From contig NZ_FRFF01000105.1 of NCBI RefSeq assembly GCF_900143625.1, positions 1 through 40,251 of the forward strand: DNA of 40,251 nucleotides, read 5' to 3'. Each line of letters opens with the position of its first letter. The stretch's first letter is position 1. Below the pieces are notes generated by a model that was not told the DNA's origin, did not search any database, and was given only the letters and a program-made list of their open reading frames with translations. A program made the position numbers and the translations under genes. Source of the DNA: Nocardiopsis sp. JB363 (GTDB lineage: Bacteria; Actinomycetota; Actinomycetes; Streptosporangiales; Streptosporangiaceae). Shown piece by piece: positions 16,905 to 24,681 of the stretch.

Positions 16905-17030
16905 ATCAGGTCGCCCCGGTGCCCGGCGTCCGAGCAAGAACCTCAGATCAATCTTTGGGTAAACCTCCTCATGCAGCGTGTGAGAGCGCCATAGCCTGAC
17001 CAGTCTCAGGACCAACAGCAGGGAGACCCG

Positions 17031-18236
17031 ATGCCCCCCAGCGAGCACCACGACTCACCGCGCGTCGGTGTCGGCGAACGCCTGCGCCGCATACGCAAAC
17101 GCCGACGCAACCTCACCCAGTTCGGACTCGCCGACCGCAGCGCGGTCTCCCGCTCCTACATCGCGCAGATCGAGAGCGGACACCGAGTCCCCAGCCCCGC
17201 AGTGACCGCAGCACTCGCCAACGGCCTGCGCGTGGACGTCACCGAACTGACCGGACAGCCCTACCGGGGCACCACCCCCTCAGACGACCGCGTCCACGAG
17301 ATGATCCCCGACGTGCGCCGAGCCTTGACCTACGTCGACCTGCCCCCGGATCTCGACATCCCGCCCCGCTCCTTGGACGACCTCGTCGTCGAGGTCGAAC
17401 AACTCCGCCGCCTGTCCAAGGCCGCCCGTCACACCCAGGTCGGAGCACGGCTACCCGCGCTCATCGAAGAACTCACCCACCACGCCCTCGAAGACGATCT
17501 CCCCCGCGCCTGGGCACTGCTCAACGGCGCCCAGGCCCTCGCCGTCAGCTTGTGCCGACGTCTGGGCTACAACGACCTCGCCGGAATCGCCATCGAACGC
17601 GCCACCGCCTCCGCCGCCCGGTCCGGCGATGCGAACCTGCCCCACGTCGCACGCCTGTCCCGGGCCCTGCTCATGATGACCGTGGGCGCTTGGGAGCCCG
17701 GCCTGCGCCTGGTCCAACGCGCCAGCGACGGACTTGACACCACCACCCCCGCCAGCCGCGCCGTCTCCGGAGCCCTCCACCTGCGCGCCGCCGTTCTCTC
17801 CGCCCGCGCCGGAGAAGCCACCGCCGCGTGGGAGCACCACGGCCTGGCCGTCGAAGCCGCCCACACTCTTCCGGCGCGCAGCCCGGACTTCTACGCCTTG
17901 CAGTTCGGCCCCGCCAACACCGCGATCCACGGCTGCGCCGTCGCCGTCGAGCTGGAGGACCACGACGAGGCGCTACGCCGAGACCGGGCCTTGCGTCTGC
18001 CCCCGCGGCTGGCCGCCGAACGCCGGGCCCACCACGACATCGACATGGCCCGCGCCCACGTCGAGGCCGGCCAACCCCAGCGTGCGCTGGACCGGATCCT
18101 TGCCGCCGAGCGGATCGCCCCGCAGATGGCCCGCTACCACCCCAGCGCCGTCAACGTCATCACCTACCTGGTCGACTGGCATCGCGCTCTGCCCGAGACC
18201 CTGCGCGGAGTCAGCTCCCGCATGCACATCTCCTGA
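17031..18236 (+). CDS. XRE-family transcriptional regulator with C-terminal helical repeat domain
   Basis: A 401-aa protein from ATG 17031, with AGGGAG eight bases upstream. The XRE helix-turn-helix is at residues 10-70 (GERLRRIRKRRRNLTQFGLA, SRSYIAQIESGHRVPSPAVT). The remaining 330 residues are alanine- and arginine-rich helices of the tetratricopeptide-like sort found in the large actinobacterial XRE regulators. It heads a cassette with a flavoprotein, a small protein, a SAM methyltransferase and another small protein, an arrangement common in actinomycetes. It probably senses a small molecule or peptide through the helical domain, but the ligand is unknown. It is divergent from parA. Confidence 0.88.
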   Translation: MPPSEHHDSPRVGVGERLRRIRKRRRNLTQFGLADRSAVSRSYIAQIESGHRVPSPAVTAALANGLRVDVTELTGQPYRGTTPSDDRVHEMIPDVRRALTYVDLPPDLDIPPRSLDDLVVEVEQLRRLSKAARHTQVGARLPALIEELTHHALEDDLPRAWALLNGAQALAVSLCRRLGYNDLAGIAIERATASAARSGDANLPHVARLSRALLMMTVGAWEPGLRLVQRASDGLDTTTPASRAVSGALHLRAAVLSARAGEATAAWEHHGLAVEAAHTLPARSPDFYALQFGPANTAIHGCAVAVELEDHDEALRRDRALRLPPRLAAERRAHHDIDMARAHVEAGQPQRALDRILAAERIAPQMARYHPSAVNVITYLVDWHRALPETLRGVSSRMHIS

Positions 18237-18259
18237 CCGGACAGGGCAGACTCACCACC

Positions 18260-18763
18260 ATGACCCGCAGCCTGTACCTGACCATGTCCGCAGCCCCCGC
18301 CCCCGGCGCCCCCGTGCCCGACCTCGTTCGTCTCCTTCAGGAGCGTGGCTGGTCCCTGACGGTGCTCTCCACCCCCACCGGCGCCCGCTTCCACGACCTG
18401 GACCACGTCGCCTCCCTCACAGGTGAACCCGCCCGTGTCGAGTTCCGTCGCCCCGGCACAGGCCGCTCCCTCCCTCCCCCCGATGTCCTGCTCGCTTGCC
18501 CGTGGTCGTTCAACTCCACCAACAAGGCCGCACTGGGGTTGGCCGACAACTTCGCCGTCGCGCTGGTGTGCGAGATGCTCGGCCGCGGAGTGACCACCGT
18601 CATCGTGCCCAAGACCGGCGCCGCTCTGGCCGCACACCCGGCGTTCGAGCGCAGCCTGTCGACCCTGGCCTCCATCCCCGGCGCGACGATCCTGTACGAC
18701 GCCGACCGCCCCTTCCCCTCGTGGGAGACGATCGCCGACCAGGTCGAGGTCGCAGCCGGCTGA
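18260..18763 (+). CDS. Flavoprotein (HFCD-like)
   Basis: A 167-aa protein from ATG 18260, beginning 23 bases after the regulator stop; the ribosome site is weak (GGGCAG). It has the Rossmann-like flavoprotein fold of PF02441: an N-terminal strand (SLYLTMSAAPAPG), a conserved PDVLLACPWSFNSTNKAALGLADNF region that contacts FMN in HFCD enzymes, and a C-terminal VIVPKTGAALAAHPAF. HFCD members are FMN-dependent cysteine decarboxylases; the small actinobacterial versions beside XRE regulators have no established substrate. It probably acts in the cytosol with the downstream methyltransferase. Confidence 0.8.
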   Translation: MTRSLYLTMSAAPAPGAPVPDLVRLLQERGWSLTVLSTPTGARFHDLDHVASLTGEPARVEFRRPGTGRSLPPPDVLLACPWSFNSTNKAALGLADNFAVALVCEMLGRGVTTVIVPKTGAALAAHPAFERSLSTLASIPGATILYDADRPFPSWETIADQVEVAAG

Positions 18764-18790
18764 CCACAGCCAGCCGGCCCCTGTCAAGGA

Positions 18791-18817
18791 TGGAATGTTT
18801 CTGACAGAAACATTCCA
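18791..18817. promoter_or_regulatory. 12-bp inverted repeat between flavoprotein and next gene
   Basis: TGGAATGTTTCT (18791-18802) and its complement (18806-18817) flank a three-base centre, GAC. It lies 28 bases after the flavoprotein stop and 28 bases before the next start and lacks a T-run. It may be an operator for the second half of the cassette or a processing hairpin. Confidence 0.55.
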
Positions 18818-18844
18818 GGGGGTTGCGCTGCGTAGCGTTCCAGC

Positions 18845-19153
18845 ATGGACCAACTCATCCCCGCACCGCGGCCGGCCACGATGGCCACGTGGGCCGCCCT
18901 CTCCGGCCACCTCCTGGAACAGCTCCTGCGCACCGCCCGGACCGCCGGCTACGCCCCGACCGTGCGCGACGGGGCCACCTACCCCACCCTCGTTCTGGTG
19001 CGCCACCGACGCATCATCCGCGTGTACCTGGCCACCGTCGACGGCGACCTGCGCTGGCACTGGGACACCACCCGCGCTCCGCTTCAGGCGCCGGCCACCG
19101 ACCCCGTTCTCGTCCTCGCCGAGATCGCCCGCACCCTGGACAGCGACCAGTGA
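18845..19153 (+). CDS. Small unknown protein in the XRE/methyltransferase cassette
   Basis: A 102-aa protein from ATG 18845. The sequence is compact, with a pattern of helix (ATMAAWAALSGHLLEQ-like start) and strands (TLVLVRHRRIIRVYLATVDG), and no membrane segment. Its stop overlaps the methyltransferase GTG by four bases (GTGA), so the two are translationally coupled. I do not recognise a family. The tight linkage suggests a partner of the methyltransferase. Confidence 0.65.
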   Translation: MDQLIPAPRPATMATWAALSGHLLEQLLRTARTAGYAPTVRDGATYPTLVLVRHRRIIRVYLATVDGDLRWHWDTTRAPLQAPATDPVLVLAEIARTLDSDQ

Positions 19154-19899
19154 GCGGCATCTGGCCGGTGGAGCTGCCCCCGATCTCCTCCGCCCGCGTC
19201 TACGACTACCTCGCCAGAGGTAAGGACCACTTCCTCGCCGACCGGGAAATGGCCGAACAGATGCTCGCGGCTCACCCTGGCCATCTCGATCTGGTGGAGG
19301 AGAGCATTCGGTTCGTCGACCAGAAGGTCGAGGAGCTGGCGGTCGAAGGCGTTGACCAGTTCCTCGTGTTGGGTTGTGGTTTTCCCCGCCGAACCGAGAC
19401 CCCGGTCCACGTGGTCGCTCAGACCTTCATTTCCACCGCGACCACGATCTACCTGGACCGAGACTTGGCCTGCGTGGTCACCACCCGCGCCCACTACGAC
19501 GCCAACACCCGTGTGAGCGTGTTCGACGGCGACCTCACCAACCCACACCGCCTGCTCGCCGACCCCGGCCTGCACTCCGCTTTGGCACCGGACCGCCCGG
19601 TCGCCGTGGTGTGTGACCTGACCTTGCAGCACCTGGCCGACCAGGACGTCACCGCCCTCACCGCGGCGCTGGCCACCGCACTACCCGGAGGGAGCCATCT
19701 GGTCCTCACCCATCCGGCCGAGGACGCAGCCGTGGCCGCCGACGTGTACACCGCCGCCATCGTTCAGGACCTGGCCGCCGAAGACACCTACCGCACCCGC
19801 AGCGTCGAGCACCTGGTCCCGCTCCTCAAGGGCTGGACCCTCGTGACCATCGAGGTCAGCGAACACGGACTGCTGACGGCCACCGCCCGGCTATCGTGA
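19150..19899 (+). CDS. SAM-dependent methyltransferase (actinobacterial Methyltransf_19 type)
   Basis: From GTG 19150, overlapping the previous stop, the protein is 249 aa. It carries the family signature SSARVYDYLARGKDHFLADREMA at the N-terminus, a glycine-rich motif I region (QFLVLGCGFPRRTETPVHVVAQ), an acidic motif II (TIYLDRDLACV), and VAVVCDLTLQHL near motif IV. These S-adenosylmethionine methyltransferases are very common in actinomycetes next to XRE regulators; their substrates are generally unknown. Its stop overlaps the next GTG start by four bases, continuing the coupled cassette. Confidence 0.88.
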   Translation: MSGIWPVELPPISSARVYDYLARGKDHFLADREMAEQMLAAHPGHLDLVEESIRFVDQKVEELAVEGVDQFLVLGCGFPRRTETPVHVVAQTFISTATTIYLDRDLACVVTTRAHYDANTRVSVFDGDLTNPHRLLADPGLHSALAPDRPVAVVCDLTLQHLADQDVTALTAALATALPGGSHLVLTHPAEDAAVAADVYTAAIVQDLAAEDTYRTRSVEHLVPLLKGWTLVTIEVSEHGLLTATARLS

Positions 19900-20381
19900 A
19901 GACCATGCCGAGCGAGCCCACCGTCCAGCCCGGACTCCTGCCCGTCCCTGCCCCGGACGCCGACGTCCCGGTCATCGCGATGGACCTGGGCGCCGGCGCC
20001 CCCGCGCTGGCCGCGTTCCTCACCGACCAGAGCCGCGCCGGCCTGCGCACCGCCGCTCTCGACCAGCTACGCGCCATCGGTCTGCACCCCATCCCGCCAG
20101 GCGCCTACGTCCCCGGGCCGGCCGCCGGTCAGGGATGGTCGGCTCACCTGTCCCCCGGCCGGCTGGAGATACGCTCCCCTGCCCGCCTGGTCTACGACGG
20201 CGACCTCGCGAGCTGGCCGGCCTACACCCGCGCGGTCCAGGCCAACGGGTGGATCTTGTTCTACGCCGGTCACATCGAACTCGGCTTCGGGGCCGACGTC
20301 ATCCAGGCCATGCGCCAGGCCGTCGACCGCGGCGAGGTTCTCGGCGGAGTCGTTCCGGCCCGCTGGACACCCCGCACCTGA
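19896..20381 (+). CDS. Unknown protein at the end of the XRE/methyltransferase cassette
   Basis: A 161-aa protein starting at GTG 19896, which overlaps the methyltransferase stop; ATG 19905 is a possible alternative. Residues 30-60 (GAGAPALAAFLTDQSRAGLR) are helical. Residues 80-150 alternate strands and helices (SPARLVYDGDLASWPAYTRAVQANGWILFYAGHIELG). There is no membrane segment. I do not recognise it. Translational coupling places it with the methyltransferase. A hairpin-rich non-coding stretch follows. Confidence 0.6.
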   Translation: MKTMPSEPTVQPGLLPVPAPDADVPVIAMDLGAGAPALAAFLTDQSRAGLRTAALDQLRAIGLHPIPPGAYVPGPAAGQGWSAHLSPGRLEIRSPARLVYDGDLASWPAYTRAVQANGWILFYAGHIELGFGADVIQAMRQAVDRGEVLGGVVPARWTPRT

Positions 20382-20422
20382 CCTCGATCCGTTCCTGAAC
20401 ATCAGGCTGAGGACTGGTAGTA

Positions 20423-20463
20423 CCAGGGGGCTCGCGCCCCCTGGACCCCCCGCTCCGAGCGGG
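20423..20463. other. Two adjacent hairpins in the non-coding region 20382-20665
   Basis: CCAGGGGGC/GCCCCCTGG (20423-20444, loop TCGC) is followed at once by CCCGCT/AGCGGG (20449-20463). No gene is apparent in 20382-20723. The hairpins could terminate the upstream cassette, though no T-run follows. Similar C-rich double hairpins occur near origins and mobile-element junctions. The 3' part of the region carries the operator array at 20666. Confidence 0.5.
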
Positions 20464-20665
20464 AACCTGGCGCGACACCGGATGTGTGGGCGGCTCAGGA
20501 GGTACGCGCCAGAACCCCGCACGGTTCAGGTCGCACGTGGTTCTGTGAGTAGCCCTGACCGCAGTGGTCCAGCACTCCGAAACCAGTACCCGTCTTTCGG
20601 AAGACCCTCCGTGCGCGACTGACTTGCATGAACAGAACTTCAGAGGCGATCCCCAAAACAGTGGT

Positions 20666-20706
20666 GCTAGCAAAATAACTTTGCTAGCATTGTTGTAAAG
20701 CTAGCA
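20666..20706. promoter_or_regulatory. Operator array, three perfect GCTAGCA sites at 17-bp steps
   Basis: GCTAGCA begins at 20666, 20683 and 20700, exactly 17 bp apart. TAACTTTGCTAGCATTGTTG (20676-20695) matches the array at 14414-14433 at 19 of 20 bases. It lies directly upstream of the gene at 20724 and probably overlaps its promoter. The shared spacing and sequence indicate one regulator for both sites. Confidence 0.8.
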
Positions 20707-20723
20707 ATGAGAGAGAGGTTGGC

Positions 20724-21605
20724 ATGACCGACATCGATGGCCTGCGCAGCCAGCTCGCCGACGCTCACGCCGACGCGGAGACGCACTGCGCCCCCTACGG
20801 CGCTGCTGTGGATGAGTCCAACGCGGCCAAGCGCCGCGCGGCCGAACTGCGCCAGCACGCGGAGAAGACGCCCCGCATCATGGGCATCTTCCCCACCCGC
20901 GCGGCTCGTGTCCTGATCGCCGAGGCCGAGAAGGCCCAGTCCCAGGCCGCCGAGGCCTCCGAGCGCGCCAGGTCACTCAGCAGCAAGGCCGCCGAAGTGG
21001 GCCTGCGTGTCCACGACCTGGAGCGCCAGGTGGAAGCGGCCGAGGCCGCGCGGGAGGCCGCAGTCGAGGCCGATGACCCCGTGTTCGCGGACCTGGACCG
21101 CGAGAACCAGCGCAGTGCCCTGGCCGCCCAGCGCGTCCACGACGCGGTCGAAAGTGACCAGCTCACGGTGGAGGAGGCCTACGCCGACGACGGGCTCATC
21201 CGTACCGAGGTCTACGACCGGGAGCTGCGCCAGTTGGAGGCCGACGACGGCCTGTTCTACGGCTGGGAGGACCCCGAGGCCGCCGAGTCGGCGCGGGAGG
21301 AAGAGATCGAGGCCGGCGAGGACGAGGGCCCCACCGGTTCCACCGATGACGGCTACGCCGAAGCCGAGGCCGAAGCGCTGGAGGACCAGCTGGAGGTCAT
21401 GTACCTGGACCGCAGCATCGAGACCGGCGAGCGCACTTATGAGGAGGTCTACACCCCCGAGGGGCACATCCGGCAGCACCTGCTCTCCCGCGAGGAATCC
21501 GAGCCCGAGCAGGAGATGGAACGGGTCCAGGAACCCGCGCCCGACCGCGAACCCGAACCCGAGCGTGACCGCAGCGACGGGTTCGACATCGACGAACCGT
21601 TCTAA
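20724..21605 (+). CDS. Acidic coiled-coil protein, unknown
   Basis: A 293-aa protein from ATG 20724, with AGAGAGG ahead of it. Residues 1-135 are a long alanine/glutamate coiled coil (LRSQLADAHADAET, AEAEKAQSQAAEASERARSL). The rest is strongly acidic, with repeated blocks such as TVEEAYADDGLIRTEVYDRE and TYEEVYTPEGHIRQHL that look like a duplicated motif. The extreme C-terminus is acidic (RSDGFDIDEPF). It has no membrane segment and I do not recognise a family. It is the first gene of an operon controlled by the GCTAGCA array. DNA mimicry or a scaffold role would fit the charge, but both are speculation. Confidence 0.75.
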   Translation: MTDIDGLRSQLADAHADAETHCAPYGAAVDESNAAKRRAAELRQHAEKTPRIMGIFPTRAARVLIAEAEKAQSQAAEASERARSLSSKAAEVGLRVHDLERQVEAAEAAREAAVEADDPVFADLDRENQRSALAAQRVHDAVESDQLTVEEAYADDGLIRTEVYDRELRQLEADDGLFYGWEDPEAAESAREEEIEAGEDEGPTGSTDDGYAEAEAEALEDQLEVMYLDRSIETGERTYEEVYTPEGHIRQHLLSREESEPEQEMERVQEPAPDREPEPERDRSDGFDIDEPF

Positions 21606-21618
21606 CGAAGGAGCCGGC

Positions 21619-21762
21619 ATCCACGACGACGAGCTGACACCCGAGGAGATCGACGCCCTCGAATGCCGCCTGCTCGACGGCATCGTCCACGGCATCAGCG
21701 GCCCCTACACCATCGACGAGGTCGCCGCTCTGGTCGGCGTCGACCTGCCGCCCACCCACTGA
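21619..21762 (+). CDS. Small acidic protein with apparent ATC start
   Basis: A perfect AAGGAG (21608-21613) lies five bases before ATC at 21619, which opens a 47-residue frame beginning (M)HDDELTPEEIDALE and ending GVDLPPTH. No ATG, GTG or TTG exists near the ribosome site in this frame. Either translation starts at ATC (rare but known, for example infC uses ATT) or an ATG has mutated by one base. The product is acidic, with a helical middle and a possible small helix-turn-helix (TIDEVAALVGVD). A hairpin follows at 21770-21793. Confidence 0.5.
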   Translation: MHDDELTPEEIDALECRLLDGIVHGISGPYTIDEVAALVGVDLPPTH

Positions 21763-21769
21763 CCGACTC

Positions 21770-21793
21770 GGGGCCGGACACTGGTCCGGCCCC
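21770..21793. terminator. Hairpin between small acidic gene and paralogue 1
   Basis: GGGGCCGGAC / GTCCGGCCCC, a perfect 10-bp stem with loop ACTG and no T-run. It may be a partial terminator or an RNA-processing hairpin that sets the ratio of upstream to downstream genes. Confidence 0.55.
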
Positions 21794-21813
21794 ACCCCGA
21801 AGGAGAACCCGAC

Positions 21814-22158
21814 ATGTTGCGTAACCCCTGGGCTTCCCCCCTTCACCTGCTCCCCCTGAGCGGTGCCGACACCACCGACGTCACCACGGTCGCCCGGCAG
21901 GTCTGGAAGAGCAGCGAGGTCGAGGTGGTCGCCGATCACCTGGTCATCACCACCCTTGGCAGGGACAACCGCGATCAGATCGCGCGACGGCTGCGCACGC
22001 TCGGATACGTGCTTCGAACCAGCGACCGCTGTTTCCTCAGCGTGCTCGGTCGGGACGCTGACCACCCCAGCATCCGCGCCCTGGGCGCCGAGGAGCTGGA
22101 CGAGCGCATCGCGTACCTGACCGCCCTGCGCCGGCAGATCACCACCGCCAACCAGTAG
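21814..22158 (+). CDS. Unknown protein, tandem paralogue 1
   Basis: A 114-aa protein from ATG 21814, with AAGGAGAA ahead of it. It aligns with the next protein (22174-22539) along most of its length. Shared positions include LPLSGADTTDVTTVAR against MPLTGTDIDQITASVR, the RRLRTLGYVLR / ERLAANGYVVR segment, and a C-terminal EELDERIAYLTALRRQ / EEIDERVDLLLRMRQQ helix. The two are products of an old duplication. No family is recognised; each is a small alpha/beta domain. Paralogues in tandem often form heterodimers. Confidence 0.7.
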   Translation: MLRNPWASPLHLLPLSGADTTDVTTVARQVWKSSEVEVVADHLVITTLGRDNRDQIARRLRTLGYVLRTSDRCFLSVLGRDADHPSIRALGAEELDERIAYLTALRRQITTANQ

Positions 22159-22173
22159 TAGAGGAGCCACACC

Positions 22174-22539
22174 ATGGGACTGTTCACCCGCCGCACCGAG
22201 GCCCAGCCGGCCCCCATCCCGGTCATGCCGCTGACCGGAACCGACATCGACCAGATCACCGCCAGCGTGCGCCGCGCCAGCGACCAGGCCACCATCGAGG
22301 TCCTGCACGGCCACCTCCAGGTCCGCGACCTCATGGCCTCCATGATCAGCGAGCGCCTGGCCGCCAACGGCTACGTGGTTCGCCACCCCGACCCCTACAG
22401 CTTCGTCGCGGTCGGTTGGCGCCCCACCCCCGGACAGGCCCTGACCGTGGAGGAGATCGACGAGCGCGTCGACCTGCTTCTGCGGATGCGCCAGCAGGCC
22501 ATGGCCGCCAACCACCTCATCCACGCCGAGACCGAGTAG
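22174..22539 (+). CDS. Unknown protein, tandem paralogue 2
   Basis: A 121-aa protein from ATG 22174, with GAGGAG ahead of it, 15 bases after paralogue 1. The shared fold has an N-terminal strand-helix (TIEVLHGHLQVRD), a central LAANGYVVRHPDPYSFVAVGW and a C-terminal helix (TVEEIDERVDLLLRMRQQAM). It differs from paralogue 1 in lacking the polar insert before the last helix. The next gene starts nine bases after its stop, so it is in the same operon as the RapZ-C/HIT fusion. Confidence 0.7.
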   Translation: MGLFTRRTEAQPAPIPVMPLTGTDIDQITASVRRASDQATIEVLHGHLQVRDLMASMISERLAANGYVVRHPDPYSFVAVGWRPTPGQALTVEEIDERVDLLLRMRQQAMAANHLIHAETE

Positions 22540-22548
22540 GAGAAGCCG

Positions 22549-23817
22549 ATGCCCCCCACACCCCAGGTCGAGATCCTGACCGTGGGCACCCGACACGGGA
22601 ACCCGCCCACCGACCACGCGCTACTGGTCGACCTCACCCACCGCCTACGCAACCCCGCCACCGACCCGGCCCTGCGCGGCCTGACCGGCCTGGACCCGGC
22701 CCTGGCCGCCCACGTGCTGGCCACCCCCGGCGCCGAGACGGTCATCCGGGCCCTGGCGGACCAGGTCCTGGCCCTGACCCCTCACCACCCCGCCCCGCTG
22801 CGCATGGTCATCCAGTGCCACTGGGGCCGGCACCGCAGCGTCGCCGTCGCCGAGGAAGTCGCCCTGCGGCTACACGCCAAGGACATCAGCGTTGCAGTCC
22901 AACACCGTGACATCGACCAACCTCCGCTTCGGCGCGAGGACGGGTGCGCCTTCTGCGACATCGCCCACGGCGACGCCCCGGCCGAGATCGTGCGCGAGTG
23001 GGAGGAGGCCATCGCGATCCGGCCCCGTAGCGGCGGCGTCGACGACGACCACGTCCTGATCCTGCCGAAGGTGCACGTGGCCGACGCCACCGTTCACCCC
23101 CAGACCACCGGCCGTGTCATGGTCGCGGCCGCCGAGTACGCGGCTCAGGTCGACGCAAACCTGAACATCATCACCTCCAAGGGCGAGTCCGCGACGCAGA
23201 CGGTGTTCCACCTGCACGTGCACGTGGTGCCCCGCCGTCCCGGAGACCGGCTGCGTCTGCCCTGGACCCCCAGCTGGTTCGACCAGGTGATCACGTTCCT
23301 GCGCATCCTGGGGCGCCATATCCGTGCCCCGCACAACACCGAGCAGGGCCGGCTCCTGGACAGCCACACCCGGCTCGAAGAGCAACCGGCCGCACCACCA
23401 CGTGAGAAGGGCCCGGTGATTTACCTGGGCAGCGGCGGCCCCGAGGGCTGGTGGGACGGCATGCGACGGTTCGGGCCCGGGTATACCCCGGGCCCGGTCC
23501 AGATGCGCACCACCCCTGAGCCCTGGCCGCACATGGACGGCACCGTGGCCACCTGCCCCCGGTGCCAGGCCCGCAACAACCTGTCCCTGCTCTGGCTGGA
23601 CTCGCGGCCTGACCTGGCCCACCTGATGTGCCCCTGGTGCCAGAGCGCCTGGCCCGACCCCGAATGGTCGGGCACCGGCCCCGTCGCCCGAGTGCTCCAG
23701 GAGCCCGTCACCGGTGGACCCGGCGAGCAGGACGAGGCCGACATCGCGCCCGAGGTCGCCTACCTCACCGAGTACCTACGCCGCATGGCCGGCAACACCA
23801 CTCCGAAAGCGGAGTAG
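22549..23817 (+). CDS. RapZ-C-like / HIT / zinc-ribbon fusion protein
   Basis: A 422-aa protein from ATG 22549. Residues 1-120 resemble the C-terminal domain of RapZ: GTRHGNPPT, DLTHRLRNP, RGLTGLDP, and CHWGRHRSVAVAEEVALRL ending in a HRD-like QHRDIDQ. Residues 124-245 are a histidine-triad domain with CAFCDI at its start and the active-site HLHVHVVPR (the H-x-H-x-H triad is complete). A proline-rich linker leads to a zinc ribbon, CPRC...CPWC, near residues 330-370. HIT proteins hydrolyse or transfer nucleotidyl groups; RapZ-C binds RNA or sugar-linked ligands in E. coli. The three-part fusion on a plasmid is unusual, and its substrate is unknown. Confidence 0.82.
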   Translation: MPPTPQVEILTVGTRHGNPPTDHALLVDLTHRLRNPATDPALRGLTGLDPALAAHVLATPGAETVIRALADQVLALTPHHPAPLRMVIQCHWGRHRSVAVAEEVALRLHAKDISVAVQHRDIDQPPLRREDGCAFCDIAHGDAPAEIVREWEEAIAIRPRSGGVDDDHVLILPKVHVADATVHPQTTGRVMVAAAEYAAQVDANLNIITSKGESATQTVFHLHVHVVPRRPGDRLRLPWTPSWFDQVITFLRILGRHIRAPHNTEQGRLLDSHTRLEEQPAAPPREKGPVIYLGSGGPEGWWDGMRRFGPGYTPGPVQMRTTPEPWPHMDGTVATCPRCQARNNLSLLWLDSRPDLAHLMCPWCQSAWPDPEWSGTGPVARVLQEPVTGGPGEQDEADIAPEVAYLTEYLRRMAGNTTPKAE

Positions 23818-23870
23818 GACTTCCCGCGTGCCTTAGCGCCACCACAACAACCCTGACGAAGGAGCCCCAC

Positions 23871-24446
23871 GTGATCGTCCACCCGGCCTTGCTCGCCGCC
23901 AGCCTTCTGGTCGACCAGGCCGCCACCGATACAGACCCCGACCTGAACACGGCCGTCGACATCGCCGGAGCCCTGGCCTGGGCCACCCTGCGCGCGAACA
24001 CCACCACCGCCCAGGTCCGCGCGTGGCTGACCACCGACATGAGCGAGCCCCGCAGCATCCTCGTGCGGCACGGCACGGTCGGTTCCTACACCAGCGCCAA
24101 GGCCCTGGCCTCCTACACCGCTCTTCCCAAACGCACACGCGCCGCGGTCGTCGACCTCGTCGGAGACGCCCTCACCGACGCCGAACACGGTGCCGACGAG
24201 CCGGTCAGCTACGACTACCACGCCGACCCGCGCCCTCAGTGGAACGTGCGTCTGCGCTGGCCCGACGACAGCATCACCAACGACCACATCAAGGCCGACA
24301 GCGAGCAGCGCGCCATCGAGCGCGCCAAGTGGAACTGGCCCACCGCCCAGGTCGTTCACGTGGCCCACGACGACGAGTACGAGGAATGGCACCAGCACTG
24401 GGACGACTACCACAGCGTCTTCCCCGACCGCAGCGAACTCGAATAG
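23871..24446 (+). CDS. Unknown protein, 191 aa
   Basis: From GTG 23871, with GAAGGAG eight bases upstream, 191 aa. The N-terminal half is helical (DLNTAVDIAGALAWATLRAN). The C-terminal half has tryptophan-rich strands (RPQWNVRLRWPDDSITNDH, AKWNWPTAQVVHVAHDDEYE) and ends in an acidic/histidine-rich region (EEWHQHWDDYHSVFPDRSE). I do not recognise a family and see no membrane segment. A 53-base gap separates it from the RapZ-C/HIT gene, and a strong terminator follows, so it ends the main transcription unit. Confidence 0.7.
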   Translation: MIVHPALLAASLLVDQAATDTDPDLNTAVDIAGALAWATLRANTTTAQVRAWLTTDMSEPRSILVRHGTVGSYTSAKALASYTALPKRTRAAVVDLVGDALTDAEHGADEPVSYDYHADPRPQWNVRLRWPDDSITNDHIKADSEQRAIERAKWNWPTAQVVHVAHDDEYEEWHQHWDDYHSVFPDRSELE

Positions 24447-24468
24447 CGCGCTGCCACCGCACACACCA

Positions 24469-24502
24469 CGGGCGGCCCCTCACCACGGTGAGGGGCCGCC
24501 CG
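24469..24502 (+). terminator. Strong hairpin terminator
   Basis: A perfect 16-bp stem (24469-24484 with 24487-24502), very GC-rich, 22 bases after the stop at 24446. The following 180 bases hold no gene I can support; they include an isolated AAAGGAG near 24566 without a usable start codon downstream. Confidence 0.75.
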
Positions 24503-24681
24503 TCGCCGTTGAGGCACACCGACCGCTATCCGGACGTCCAGCACAAAGGCAGAAATCTACGACGTAAAGGAGACTCGTTCTTTCTGATCAAAGCCGCAGG
24601 AAAGCCTCATCACTCATTTGCCCGGCGCTCGCAGCACGACGCTGCCAGACTTGGTCACTCCACTCTTCGAAGGAGCCCCCC

